Assembly: GCF_050920705.1 (NCBI RefSeq) | Contig: NZ_CP154799.1 | Location: 496,001-560,000, forward strand | Length of the DNA: 64,000 nucleotides | Direction of reading: 5' to 3' | Source: Regnicoccus_A sp014224355 | GTDB taxonomy: Bacteria > Cyanobacteriota > Cyanobacteriia > PCC-6307 > Cyanobiaceae | Shown: one piece after another, positions 52,411-62,998 of the stretch | Position numbering within the stretch: position 1 is the stretch's first letter | Layout of the letters: every line of letters starts with the position of its first letter | Program-made: the position numbers and the translations under genes | Notes under the pieces: generated by a model | What the model saw: the letters and a program-made list of their open reading frames with translations, nothing else | Databases searched by the model: none | Told to the model about the DNA's origin: nothing

Positions 52411-53970
52411 ATGCGTTTCCTCGCCCCGTCCTTCCCGCGGTCGCTGCCGCGCCTGACGCCGCTCGCCCTGGGCTTCGGCGGCTCTCTCCTGCTGGCCCCG
52501 GGCTGCCGCGCCATGCCGGCCGTCGCCCTGCACTGGCCCACCCCATCCCGCCCGGCGATCGAGCTCACCCGGCCGGTGCTCTGGGTCGCCCTGGGCTCCC
52601 GGCTCGGCCCGGCCCCCGGCGTGGCCGCGGCCAAGGCCCCTCCTCTGCAGCTGAAGGCGGCCTCCGGTCGCCTGGAGCTGGAGGATGCGAGCGGCAGAAC
52701 GCTGCAGGGCTCCACCCTCAGCCTGCGCTGGCGGGAGCGGCCCCTGCAGGAACCCCTGCTGATCGAGCGCAGCGTCCTGGGCCCCTTCTCCAGTTTTGAA
52801 ACGGCTGATCAGGCAGCCCAGGCCTGGCGCCGGCTCGGTGTGGAGCCCGTGATCGCCCATCCGGCGGAGTGGGAGGTGTGGGCTCCTGCCGGGACAGCTC
52901 CCCCTGAAGGCTTTCAGGTCAGGACCTGGCGGCGGGAGGTGACAACCCGCCTGGAGCTGGAGGCCACCGGCGCTGATGGCAGTGTCATCGCGCTGCAGGG
53001 CCCCCTGCGCCTCAAGGCCCCGGCTGGGTTGCGCTGGGGCAAGGGGGTGTTCCAGGGGCCGTTCCGCTTGCAGCCCAATGCCTACGGCGGCTGGAGCCTG
53101 ATCGAGCAGGTGCCCCTGGAGCGCTACCTGCTGGGAGTGGTCCCCCATGAGATCGGTGCGGGCTCTCCCGCGGCGGCCCTGGCCGCCCAGGCCGTTCTCG
53201 CCCGCACCTGGGCCCTGCGCAACAGCCATCGCTACGACGTCGATGGCTACCACCTCTGCTCCGACACCCAGTGCCAGGTGTACGCCGATCCGCGCCTGGC
53301 CGGTGGCGCCGTGCGCCGAGCCGTGCAAGCCACCCGGGGGCAGGTGCTGAGCTGGCAGGGGCAGCCGATCCACGCCGTCTACCACGCCAGCAACGGCGGC
53401 ATCGCGGCCGGGTTCGAGGAGGCCTGGAGCGGCGCGCCCCTGCCCTACCTCCAGGCCAGCCCCGATGGCCCTCCGGCCTTTGCCAGGCGGTTTGCCCTGC
53501 CGCTGCCCGCCGCCAGCCTGCCCGCGCTGCTGCGCGATGGCAGAACCGCCTACGGCGCCGGCCATCCTCTCTTTCGCTGGAGCCGCCAGCTGAACGCCAC
53601 CCGGATCCGCCAGGCCCTTGAGAAAGGGCCCGGGGGTGTGGGGCAGCCCACTGCACTGAAGGTCCTCGAGCGCGGTCCCAGCGGCCGGGTGCTCGCCCTT
53701 GCGGTGGTGGGCAGCACAGGGCAGCGGGTGCTGCGCCTCGACGCGATCCGCCGCACCTTCCGCCAACTCCCGAGCACTCTGTTTGTGGTCAGGCCTGACG
53801 GGCCGGGCCGCTGGAGTTTCAGCGGGGGTGGCTTCGGCCATGGCGCAGGCCTCTCCCAGCAGGGGGCCATCGATCTGGGAGGGCGTGGCTGGAGCCAGCA
53901 GCGGATCCTGGCGCACTATTACCCGGGCACCGAGCTGGTGCCCCTGGAAGTCCTCAGTGGGGGCCTTTAG
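52411..53970 (+). CDS. SpoIID/LytB domain protein (cell-wall associated)
   Basis: A 519-aa exported protein. It has a hydrophobic N-terminal segment (LTPLALGFGGSLLLAPGC), an N-terminal region with beta-rich sequence and an SPOR-like element (FSSFETADQAAQAWRRLG). The SpoIID/LytB domain has LIEQVPLERYLLGVVPHEIG, AALAAQAVLARTWAL, DVDGYHLCSDTQCQVYADP, VYHASNGGIAAGFEEAW and GGGFGHGAGLSQQGAIDLG. SpoIID enzymes are lytic transglycosylases acting on denuded glycan strands; the catalytic Glu probably lies in VVPHEIG. The glycosyltransferase gene follows 55 bp later on the same strand, suggesting co-expression. Confidence 0.9.
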   Translation: MRFLAPSFPRSLPRLTPLALGFGGSLLLAPGCRAMPAVALHWPTPSRPAIELTRPVLWVALGSRLGPAPGVAAAKAPPLQLKAASGRLELEDASGRTLQGSTLSLRWRERPLQEPLLIERSVLGPFSSFETADQAAQAWRRLGVEPVIAHPAEWEVWAPAGTAPPEGFQVRTWRREVTTRLELEATGADGSVIALQGPLRLKAPAGLRWGKGVFQGPFRLQPNAYGGWSLIEQVPLERYLLGVVPHEIGAGSPAAALAAQAVLARTWALRNSHRYDVDGYHLCSDTQCQVYADPRLAGGAVRRAVQATRGQVLSWQGQPIHAVYHASNGGIAAGFEEAWSGAPLPYLQASPDGPPAFARRFALPLPAASLPALLRDGRTAYGAGHPLFRWSRQLNATRIRQALEKGPGGVGQPTALKVLERGPSGRVLALAVVGSTGQRVLRLDAIRRTFRQLPSTLFVVRPDGPGRWSFSGGGFGHGAGLSQQGAIDLGGRGWSQQRILAHYYPGTELVPLEVLSGGL

Positions 53971-54025
53971 AGTTCGCAGCGATGCGGACCAGCCAGGCCG
54001 GCGCGGTTGCCATGACGGAGTTGCC

Positions 54026-55441
54026 ATGACACCCACCGGTTCCAGCTCCGAAGGCCGTCGCGGCAAAGCCGCCCTGTTCGTCGTGCTCTGCGGCTGGGCC
54101 GGGGTCGCACCCCACTGGCTGGAGCCGCCCCGCAATCTTCTGCCCGCCGCCAGCCTCACCCTCCTGCTCGGCGCCTACGTGGTGCGCACCGTGCTGGGAC
54201 AGCTCTGGCGTCGCTGCCGGCCCCGGTCTTCAGCTGACGGCGCCATTCCTGAGACGTTGGTCGGCGAAGGCTCCTGGCCTGGCCCCTGGCCGGCAGTGGA
54301 TGTGGTGGTGGCGGCCCGTGATGAGCAGGCCGTGATCGGTCGTCTGGTGGAGCGGGTCAGCCGTCTGCGCTACCGCCATGGGGTTGTCCGCCTCTGGGTG
54401 GTGGACGACGGCAGCGAGGACCGCACTCCTGAGGTGCTCAAGGCCCTGGAGGCCAGCACACCGATGCTGCAGGTGCTGCGACGGCCCCGCCATGCCGGCG
54501 GTGGCAAGTCCGGCGCTCTCAATGCCGTGCTCGGGCGCCTCGAGGGCCGTTGGATGCTGGTGCTCGACGCCGACGCTGGCCTTCAGGAGGATCTGCTCGA
54601 GCGGCTGATCCCGCAGGCGGAGCAGGGCGGCTGGTCGGCCATGCAGTTGCGCAAGGCTGTGGTGAATGCGGGCTGCAACCTGCTCACCCGCGCCCAGGCC
54701 ATGGAAATGGCCCTGGATTCGGTGGTTCAGGAGGGCCGGCTGGCCAGCGGTGGCGTGGCGGAATTGCGGGGCAATGGTCAGCTGCTGCGCCGCGAGGCCA
54801 TCACCCGGGCCGGGGGGTTCAACGAGGACACCGTCACCGATGACCTCGATCTCAGTTTTCGGCTGCTGCTGGCCGGCGAGCCCGTGGGCATCCTCTGGGA
54901 TCCCCCGGTGGAGGAGGAGGCGGTGCTCACCCTCCCCGCGCTCTGGAGGCAACGTCAGCGCTGGGCGGAAGGGGGCCTGCAGCGCTTCTTCGACTACTGG
55001 CCAGGGCTGCTCTCCAAGCGCCTGAACCCCTCCCAGAAACTGGACCTCACCAGCTACTTCCTGCTCCAGTACGTGCTGCCGATGGTCTCGGTGGTTGACC
55101 TGCTCACGGCGCTGATCACCCGCACGCCCCCCACGGTCTGGCCGTTGTCGCTCGTGGTCCTCGGGCTTTCCGGCGCAGCGATCGTGGCCGGCTGCCGCCG
55201 ACCCAGCGATGGCCCTGCTCTACCGGCGATGAATCCCCTGGCGGCTGCGCTGGGCATCGCCTATCTGATGCACTGGTTCGTGGTCATCCCCTGGGTCACC
55301 CTGCGCATGGCCCTGTTGCCCAAGCGTCTGGTCTGGGCCAAGACTCAGCACCTGGGCGGCGAGAGCGGCAGTGAAGGGGAGGGTGATGACCTCATTGCCG
55401 GCAGTGACCCGCTGGCGGATCCTTCCACCCAGGCCTCCTGA
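54026..55441 (+). CDS. Membrane glycosyltransferase family 2 protein
   Basis: A 471-aa processive-type GT2. Two membrane helices are at the N-terminus (ALFVVLCGWAGV; ASLTLLLGAYVV). The GT-A domain has VDVVVAARDEQAVIG, VVDDGSEDRTPEVL (near residue 127), VLDADAG (near 181), TDDLDLSFRLL (near 271) and QRQRW (near 309). Further helices follow (YVLPMVSVVDLL, LSLVVLGLSGAA). The D, D, D, QxxRW set is intact, as in cellulose or poly-GlcNAc synthases. ATG 54026 has a GGAG ribosome site. The product polymer is unknown; linkage to the SpoIID gene suggests a cell-envelope role. Confidence 0.88.
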   Translation: MTPTGSSSEGRRGKAALFVVLCGWAGVAPHWLEPPRNLLPAASLTLLLGAYVVRTVLGQLWRRCRPRSSADGAIPETLVGEGSWPGPWPAVDVVVAARDEQAVIGRLVERVSRLRYRHGVVRLWVVDDGSEDRTPEVLKALEASTPMLQVLRRPRHAGGGKSGALNAVLGRLEGRWMLVLDADAGLQEDLLERLIPQAEQGGWSAMQLRKAVVNAGCNLLTRAQAMEMALDSVVQEGRLASGGVAELRGNGQLLRREAITRAGGFNEDTVTDDLDLSFRLLLAGEPVGILWDPPVEEEAVLTLPALWRQRQRWAEGGLQRFFDYWPGLLSKRLNPSQKLDLTSYFLLQYVLPMVSVVDLLTALITRTPPTVWPLSLVVLGLSGAAIVAGCRRPSDGPALPAMNPLAAALGIAYLMHWFVVIPWVTLRMALLPKRLVWAKTQHLGGESGSEGEGDDLIAGSDPLADPSTQAS

Positions 55442-55452
55442 ACCGGCCTGGT

Positions 55453-57195
55453 TCATTCCTCCAGGCTGACCACTTCGCCGTTGAAGAAGTCGGCCAGACG
55501 GCGGGCCTGATCGTCGAGCGGTTGCCGCTCTGATCGCTCACCGGGCTCCCCGGTTCGCGGTGGCTCAGGTGCCGGGGTTGGTCCTGGAGGTGGAGTCGGG
55601 ACTGGCGGGGCTGGCACCACCGGCTCCACCGGGACCACAGGCACCACCGGTACCGGCACCAAGGGTGGGGACACGACCGCGGCCGCCACAGGACTGCTGC
55701 CGGACTGCTCGGACGCTTCCAGCAGCACCTGGCGGGGGCTGCCCAGGGCCTGGAGCAGGGCGGTCTCCAGCAGGGGAAGCCGGCTCTGCACCATGGCGAT
55801 CCACTTGCCGCTGACCCGCACCACGGCCCGTTGACCATCAAGGCGCAGCAGAGAGGCCTGCTGGGAGAGCAGCATCCGGGTGGAGGGCAGCTCCAGGCTG
55901 GAGAGGATCTGCTGCCAGAGCTCCCCGAGATCCTGACTCTCCGGGCCAGCAGCAGGGGCTGGCGGCGCGGCAGGGGGCGCAGCCGCTGGCTGGGCCTGGG
56001 GCGCTGCTGCGGTTGTCTCTGGAGCCGGGGGCGAAGCGGGCGGTGCTGCTGGCTTCGCTGCCGGCGGTGCTGGAGGACTGGTGTTGGACCTCGCGGCCTC
56101 GGCGATCAGCCCCAGCAGCAGCACCTCCAGCCAGAGCCTGGGCTGGGCGCTCTGGCGCAGTTGCTGTTCGCTGCCCTTGAGATGCGCCTGCCAGCTGAGC
56201 AGCCTTGCCTTGCCGATGCGGCGGGCCTGCTCGGGTAACAGAGGCTGCAGCTGGGCACTGACCGCGGTGAGTTCCAGCCGGTCCGGGGCCACCCCGGCCA
56301 GCACCAGATCCCGCAGCAGACTGGCCAGACCCTGCAGCAGGGCTCCCGGCTCCCGGCCCCGATCGAGCAGGCGGCGGCAGGTCTCGAGGATTCCCACGGG
56401 ATCACCCGCTCCCATGGCCGCCACCAGGTCCAGAAGCTCCTGCTCTGGCACGGCGCCGAGCAGTTCCCACACCGCCGCAGCCTCGATCGGTGCGCTCAGC
56501 AGGCTGAGCTGGTCGAGCAGGCTCTCGGCATCCCGCAGGCCCCCCTGGGCCCGCAACGCCACCACGTGCAGGGCCTCCGGGGTGATGCCGATCTCCTCTG
56601 CGCCGGCGATGAAACGCAGGTGGCCCTCGAGGGCCTCCAGGGGAATCCGGCGGAAATCGAAGCGCTGGCAGCGGGAGAGGATCGTGGGCAGCACCCGCTG
56701 GGGATCGGTGGTGGCCAGCACGAACACCACCCGCGGCGGGGGTTCCTCCAGGGTCTTGAGCAGGGCGTTGAAGGCGGCGGTCGAGAGCATGTGGCACTCA
56801 TCGATCACGTAGACCTTCCAGCGGGCCTGCACCGGCGCGAAGCGGGAGCGCTCGATCAGCTCACGGATGTTGTCGACACCGGTGTTGGAGGCGGCATCGA
56901 TCTCGATCACATCCAGGGCGTTGCCGGCGGTGATCGAACGGCAGAGCTCACAGACCCCACAGGGTTCGGGAGTGGGTCCTGCCGCTTCCAGGCAATTGAG
57001 CGACCGCGCCAGGATCCGGGCGCTGGAGGTCTTGCCCGTGCCCCGGGGTCCGCTGAACAGGTAGGCCGGTGCGATCCGGTTCTGGCGCAGGGCACTGCTG
57101 AGGGTGGAGGCGATCGCTTCCTGCCCCACCAGCTGGTCGAAGCGCTGGGGTCTGTATTTCTGGGGCAGGGGCAGGTAGGCACGGGCCTGGGTCAT
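55453..57195 (-). CDS. dnaX: DNA polymerase III subunit gamma/tau
   Basis: DnaX forms the clamp-loader ATPase core of the replisome. The AAA+ module has FDQLVGQEAIASTLSSAL, the P-loop FSGPRGTGKTSSARILAR (near residue 49), a zinc site with CLEAA...CGVCELC, and YVIDECHMLSTAAFNALLKTLEEPP. The 580-aa product has a Pro/Ala-rich linker (about residues 355-405) and a tau-like C-terminal domain. ATG 57195 is chosen over a start ten codons upstream, because the MTQARAYLPLPQKYRPQ start is family-like. It converges on the GT2 gene with an 11-bp gap. Confidence 0.95.
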   Translation of the reverse strand: MTQARAYLPLPQKYRPQRFDQLVGQEAIASTLSSALRQNRIAPAYLFSGPRGTGKTSSARILARSLNCLEAAGPTPEPCGVCELCRSITAGNALDVIEIDAASNTGVDNIRELIERSRFAPVQARWKVYVIDECHMLSTAAFNALLKTLEEPPPRVVFVLATTDPQRVLPTILSRCQRFDFRRIPLEALEGHLRFIAGAEEIGITPEALHVVALRAQGGLRDAESLLDQLSLLSAPIEAAAVWELLGAVPEQELLDLVAAMGAGDPVGILETCRRLLDRGREPGALLQGLASLLRDLVLAGVAPDRLELTAVSAQLQPLLPEQARRIGKARLLSWQAHLKGSEQQLRQSAQPRLWLEVLLLGLIAEAARSNTSPPAPPAAKPAAPPASPPAPETTAAAPQAQPAAAPPAAPPAPAAGPESQDLGELWQQILSSLELPSTRMLLSQQASLLRLDGQRAVVRVSGKWIAMVQSRLPLLETALLQALGSPRQVLLEASEQSGSSPVAAAVVSPPLVPVPVVPVVPVEPVVPAPPVPTPPPGPTPAPEPPRTGEPGERSERQPLDDQARRLADFFNGEVVSLEE

Positions 57196-57229
57196 GGCGG
57201 GTGCTCCCCGGACGGCCTGGGCCATGAGG

Positions 57230-57910
57230 CTACTCAGAGGGTTTCGGGGCCAGCAGCCGCTCCAGGCGGTCCTCCATCTCCTCCACCTCTTCCAGCTGAT
57301 CGGCCAGGTTCTGGGCCGCCAGGCGCAGGGTCACGAACTGCTCGGAAGCGCCGTCTCTGCCCTCCCCCCAGCGCGTTTCGGCCCGGGCCAGTTCCGTCTC
57401 CAGTTTCTGCTGCAGCTTCAGGCGCAGGCCATCGAGTTGCTCCAGGCTCTGCTGCGCCAGCACCCGGCCCTTCTCCAGCTGCGCGCCATCCAGGCTGAGG
57501 CCCTTCCGGAGCAGCAGGCGCACGCCGGTGATCAGGGCCGCCGGCACCAGCTGACCAAGCATCAAAGCGCCCAGGCTGCCGGTGTGGAGCCAGCCCTCCA
57601 CCTGGGCGCTGCGGTGACGACCGGTCTTGCACCAGATCGCGAAGTGTTCGCAGTTGTTGAAGATCAGGTTGTAGCGCTGCTCCCCCAGCCGTCCCATGGC
57701 CCGGCGCAGGGTCACCCCCGGCGGGGAGATCTCGGCCGGGTCATAGGCCACGGGCTCCACGGTCTCGCCGCGGCTGAACTCATCGAGGGGAGAGCGCAGG
57801 ATCTGGCGTCCCTCGAGGTAATGGGCCACGGTGCCATCGCCCAGGTCGATGCCGTGGTGGTTGAACAGCCCGTGCTGCCGGGGCACCTCCAGATGGTCGG
57901 CGGCTGCCAT
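57230..57910 (-). CDS. LRAT-domain (NlpC/P60-superfamily) protein
   Basis: A 226-aa protein. The N-terminal LRAT-like domain has QHGLFNHHGIDLGDGTVAHY, where the His pair resembles the catalytic His motif, and FNNCEHFAIWCKTG with the catalytic Cys (NCEHF is the LRAT hallmark). A hydrophobic segment (LGALMLGQLVPAALITGVRLL) then precedes a long coiled coil rich in Leu, Gln and Glu (LEQLDGLRLKLQQKLETELA, LADQLEEVEEMEDRLERLL). The LRAT family includes acyltransferases and thiol hydrolases; no substrate is known here. Its location between dnaX and clpX, all on one strand, is probably conserved, but I cannot verify this. Confidence 0.82.
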   Translation of the reverse strand: MAAADHLEVPRQHGLFNHHGIDLGDGTVAHYLEGRQILRSPLDEFSRGETVEPVAYDPAEISPPGVTLRRAMGRLGEQRYNLIFNNCEHFAIWCKTGRHRSAQVEGWLHTGSLGALMLGQLVPAALITGVRLLLRKGLSLDGAQLEKGRVLAQQSLEQLDGLRLKLQQKLETELARAETRWGEGRDGASEQFVTLRLAAQNLADQLEEVEEMEDRLERLLAPKPSE

Positions 57911-58002
57911 GGGCTGTGATCGGGAGAAAGGCGGTACTGATTCACCCTGCCGCCGGGACCTCGTGCCGGGCAAGGTCGGTCAGGGGTGGATTGCCGCTCA
58001 GG

Positions 58003-59342
<1,340 letters not shown>

Positions 59343-59431
59343 CGGGCTGGGGCGTCCTGGTCAGGGGGTAGGGCATGGTCCGGCGCTCCAGGATCGGCCG
59401 GAACCGGAGGTTCGTCAGCAGACCTTAAGGA

Positions 59432-60073
59432 TCAAACCGGAGTGGTGTCATCAACGACACGATCGATCAAGCCGTAGCTCAGGGCCTCGGGCGGAGACAA
59501 AAAGTAGTCGCGGTCGGTGTCTTCCGCAATCTTCTCGAGGGGCTGACCGGTGTGCTCGGCCATCAGACCGTTGAGGGTGTCCTTGAGAAAGAGGATCTCC
59601 TTGGCCTGGATTTCGATGTCCACCGCCTGTCCCTGGGCGCCTCCCAGGGGCTGGTGGATCATGATCCGGGCGCTGGGCAGGGCCATCCGCTTGCCCTTGG
59701 TGCCGCCTGAGAGCAGGAAGGCCCCCATGCTGGCTGCCAGGCCGTAGCAGATCGTCACCACGTCAGGGGCCACCTGCTGCATGGTGTCGTAGATGGCCAG
59801 ACCCGAGGTGACGGATCCCCCGGGGGAATTGATGTAGATCTGAATGTCCTTTTCGGGGTCCTCCGCCTCCAGGAACAGCAGCTGGGCCACCAGGGAGTCG
59901 GCCACCTGATCGTCGATGCCGGTGCCGAGGAAGATGATTCGCTCCCGCAGCAGGCGGGAATAGATGTCGAACGCCCGCTCCCCTCGCCCCGACTGCTCCA
60001 CCACCGTGGGCAGCACGCCGGGTGAGGCCTGCCAGGTGTTCTGGATCGGGTGGGAGCGAAGGGCTTCGATCAC
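59432..60073 (-). CDS. clpP: ATP-dependent Clp protease proteolytic subunit ClpP
   Basis: A 213-aa serine peptidase that forms the degradative chamber served by ClpX. The active-site serine is in CYGLAASMGAFLLSGG (near residue 116), the histidine in MIHQPLGGAQGQAVDIEIQA (near 137), and the Asp in DRDYFLSPPEALSYGLID. YINSPGGSVTSGLAIYD is intact. The tig-clpP-clpX order on one strand is the usual bacterial operon; cyanobacteria have further clpP copies elsewhere. Confidence 0.97.
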   Translation of the reverse strand: MIEALRSHPIQNTWQASPGVLPTVVEQSGRGERAFDIYSRLLRERIIFLGTGIDDQVADSLVAQLLFLEAEDPEKDIQIYINSPGGSVTSGLAIYDTMQQVAPDVVTICYGLAASMGAFLLSGGTKGKRMALPSARIMIHQPLGGAQGQAVDIEIQAKEILFLKDTLNGLMAEHTGQPLEKIAEDTDRDYFLSPPEALSYGLIDRVVDDTTPV

Positions 60074-60120
60074 GCGGCCGGGGCAGGGGAAACGGTGCAG
60101 GCGTTCAATCTATGGCGGCC

Positions 60121-61473
60121 TCAGGCCTGGTCGTCGGCCTCGGCGGCCGGCTTGGCTTCAGGCGCTTTCTCGCTGACGGTGCTGTTGGCCTCGAGCCACT
60201 CCAGCAGGGTCTCCCGCAGCAGGTCTTCGCCCACGGCCTCGCGCAGGCGAACCGGATCGATCGAGCTGGTGTCGCTCAGGCCCTGGCTCACTTCCTTGAC
60301 CTTGGCCTCGATCGCTGCGGCTTCAGGCCGGATGTCTTCCGCCTCGGCCAGGGCCTTGAGGGCGAAGCTGCGCCGCAGCCGCTGCTCGGCCTCGGGCCTG
60401 GAGCTGTCCATCAGGTTGCGCACCAGGTCGGGGGTGAACAGCTTCTTCACATCCATCCCCTGCTGGGCGATCTGTGAGGCGGTCTGCTCGATCAGGGAGC
60501 GGATCTCCTGCTGGATCAGGGTCTCGGGCAGATCCACCTCCAGCTGCTCCACCAGCGAAGCGAGCAGGGCGTCGTGGCGGCTGCGGCGGGCCCGCTGCTC
60601 GGTGTCCTCCCGCAGGCGGGTCTCCAGATCGGTTCTGAGCTCCGCGAGGGTCTCCTTGTCGCTGGCCTCCTTGGCAAAGGCGTCGTCGAGGGCGGGCAGC
60701 TCGCGGGCCTTGAGCTCCTTGAGGGTGATGGTGAAGCTGGCCTCCCGTCCCTGGGCCGCCTCCTGGGGGTAGTCGTCTGGGAAACGGCAGCTCACCTGTC
60801 GCTCCTCACCCACGGCCATGCCGAGGATGCCCGCCACGAAGCCGGGGATCATCCGGCTTTCCTCCAGTTCCACCTCCATCGCGTCGGAGCTGCCGCCCTC
60901 GATCGCCTCATCGGTGTCGACGAAGGTTCCGCTGAACGCCACCACCGCCAGATCGCCGCTGGCCGCGGGCCTGTCCTCCACGGGCACCAGGGTGGCCAGC
61001 TGGCGGCGCGATTGCTCGAGCATCTCGTCGACCCGAGCGGGGTCGTAGCTGATCAGCTCGGCCTCGGCCTTGAGCCCTTTGGTGGTCTTGAGGCTGGGGG
61101 TCGGTTGCACGTCCAGCTCGAGGGTGAGGGTGAGGTCCTCACCGGGGCTGAAGCGCTCCAGCAGCGCCTCGAAGCCTTCGCTCAGCTCCGGGCTGCTCAG
61201 GGCTTCGATCTTTTCCTGCTCCAGGGCGTCCCGCCAGACACTGTCGACCAGGTCTTCGAGGGCGGTGGCGCGAATCCGCAGCGGGCCGATCTGCTGCAGC
61301 AGGACCGGACGGGGCACCTTGCCCTGGCGGAATCCGGGCAGCCGCACGCTGCGGCTCAGCTTCGCCACGGCGGCCTCGTAGCTGGCCTGGGAGCGGCCTC
61401 CGGGGACGGCCACCTCCAGCGCCAGCCTGCTGCCGGGACGGGGGCTGGTCTTGACCTTCAAAGCGGAGCTCAT
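60121..61473 (-). CDS. tig: Trigger factor
   Basis: Trigger factor binds the ribosome exit and shields nascent chains. The 450-aa product has the ribosome-binding domain with LSRSVRLPGFRQGKVPRPVL (the GFRxGKxP signature), the FKBP-type isomerase domain (DLAVVAFSGTFVDTDEAIEGG; FPDDYPQ), and a C-terminal helical arm domain. It ends in an acidic Ala/Glu-rich tail. It is the first gene of tig-clpP-clpX; its ATG lies at the edge of the 422-bp gap that separates it from asd. Confidence 0.96.
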   Translation of the reverse strand: MSSALKVKTSPRPGSRLALEVAVPGGRSQASYEAAVAKLSRSVRLPGFRQGKVPRPVLLQQIGPLRIRATALEDLVDSVWRDALEQEKIEALSSPELSEGFEALLERFSPGEDLTLTLELDVQPTPSLKTTKGLKAEAELISYDPARVDEMLEQSRRQLATLVPVEDRPAASGDLAVVAFSGTFVDTDEAIEGGSSDAMEVELEESRMIPGFVAGILGMAVGEERQVSCRFPDDYPQEAAQGREASFTITLKELKARELPALDDAFAKEASDKETLAELRTDLETRLREDTEQRARRSRHDALLASLVEQLEVDLPETLIQQEIRSLIEQTASQIAQQGMDVKKLFTPDLVRNLMDSSRPEAEQRLRRSFALKALAEAEDIRPEAAAIEAKVKEVSQGLSDTSSIDPVRLREAVGEDLLRETLLEWLEANSTVSEKAPEAKPAAEADDQA

Positions 61474-61895
61474 GGAGAAACGGCCGGGACCGCGGCGATG
61501 CAGCCCGCGATCCTAAGAACTCGTGCTCCTGGGCCTCCTCCCAGCCTTCCAAGGGCATCGCCAGCTCCCGACGGCGGCGCGGGCAGCGTATTGTGTGGGA
61601 GACGACATGCGGTCGTTGATATCCCCTGGACCATTCGGTTCCGCTTCGAGCCTTCGGTCCACCGTGCTCAGCTCCCTCCTCCTCACGGAGCGTGACGCTG
61701 GCCCAGGCTCATCCAGTCTTTCCCGTTCCCCCGCAACTCTTCCAACCTTCCCCCAGCCCCTTCTGATGGCTCATCCCGGTTCACCGGAGCCATCCCCATC
61801 CGCGCCAATGGCGTTTGCCTCGACCCACCCCGGGTTCCCCCTTGATCGGGTCCAGGCCCAGCCACCAGGACCAGCGTTTTCACCCCCTGTTGCCG
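61474..61895. other. Intergenic region between tig and asd
   Basis: This 422-bp divergent stretch is the longest without a supported gene. An open frame on the plus strand crosses it (about 166 codons from 61523), but it is rich in Ser/Pro, has no family motif and runs into asd in another frame, so I do not call it. The region must hold promoters for tig and asd. TAGGAT, read on the minus strand at 61510-61515, could be the tig -10, without a clear -35. No stem-loop terminator or repeat is visible. Confidence 0.5.
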
Positions 61896-62998
61896 TTGTC
61901 AACCACCGCCACCGTTCAACCTCTGCCGAGGCGGCCCCTGACCGTGGCCGTGCTCGGAGCCACCGGTGCTGTGGGCCAGGAGTTGCTGGCGCTTCTGCAC
62001 GAACGCCGCTTCCCGGTCGGTGAGCTGCGCCTGCTGGCGTCCCCCGCTCCGCCGGACGACGGCTGATCTGGCAGGGCCGTGAGTACGGCATCGAGGCGGT
62101 CGACGCTGCCTCTTTCCAGGGGGTGGATGTGGTGCTGGCCTCCGCCGGCGGCTCGATCTCCAGGCGCTGGGCGCCGGTGGCGGTGGCGGCCGGTGCCGTG
62201 GTGATCGACAACTCCAGTGCCTTCCGCCTCGATCCCGAGGTGCCGCTGGTGGTCCCCGAGGTGAATCCCGAGGCGGCCCAGGGCCACCGGGGAATCATCG
62301 CCAACCCCAACTGCACCACGATCCTGCTCACCCTGGCCCTGGCGCCTCTGCAGTCCCGTCGTGCGATCCGGCGGGTGGTGGTGAGCACCTACCAGTCGGC
62401 CAGTGGTGCCGGTGCCCGGGCGATGGAGGAACTGCGTGAACTCAGCCGCACCGTTCTCGATGGGGGGGAGCCGGTGAGCGAGGTGCTGCCCCATTCCCTG
62501 GCCTTCAATCTCTTCCTGCACAACTCACCGCTCCAGCCCAGCGGCTACTGCGAGGAGGAGCTCAAGATGCTGCACGAAACCCGCAAGATCATGGGCCTGC
62601 CGGAGCTGCGGCTGTCGGCCACCTGCGTGCGGGTGCCGGTGCTGCGGGCCCACTCCGAGGCGGTGAACATCGAGTTCGAGCACCCCTTCCCCGTCGCGGA
62701 GGCCCGGGCTCTGCTGGCGGCGGCCCCGGGGGTGGAGCTGCTCGAGGATTTCGCCGCCAACCGTTTCCCGATGCCCACCGATGTCGCCGGCCGTGATCCG
62801 GTGGCGGTGGGACGCATCCGCCAGGACCTCAGCGAACCCAACGCCCTCGAGCTCTGGCTCTGCGGCGATCAGATCCGCAAGGGAGCGGCGCTCAATGCTG
62901 TTCAGATCGCCGAGTTGCTGCTGGATCCAGCCCGGCATGAGGCTGCTGCCCAGCCTGCCGGGGCCCCGTCCGAGTCCGCTGTGGGAGGTGCGGTTTGA
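61896..62998 (+). CDS. asd: Aspartate-semialdehyde dehydrogenase, split by a frameshift
   Basis: Asd reduces aspartyl phosphate to the semialdehyde shared by lysine, threonine and methionine synthesis. The first frame has LTVAVLGATGAVGQELLALL, the Rossmann motif, and stops shortly after LRLLAS. The second frame gives VDVVLASAGGSISRRWAP, VIDNSSAFRLDPEVPLVVPEVN, and the catalytic ANPNCTTILLTLAL. The break is the five-C run at 62041-62045; one more C produces ASPRSAGRRLIW and a 367-aa protein. The start is uncertain: TTG 61896 gives a short leader before the Rossmann strand, and later GTG codons are possible. dapA overlaps its stop, making an asd-dapA operon. Confidence 0.88.

Noticed and set aside
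53699..54025. Upstream extension of the GT2 gene into the SpoIID gene
   Set aside because: It is out of frame with a conserved domain, and the ATG at 54026 has its own GGAG site.
61523..62023. A 166-codon frame in the tig-asd gap
   Set aside because: Ser/Pro-rich, no motif, and it overlaps the asd start in another frame.
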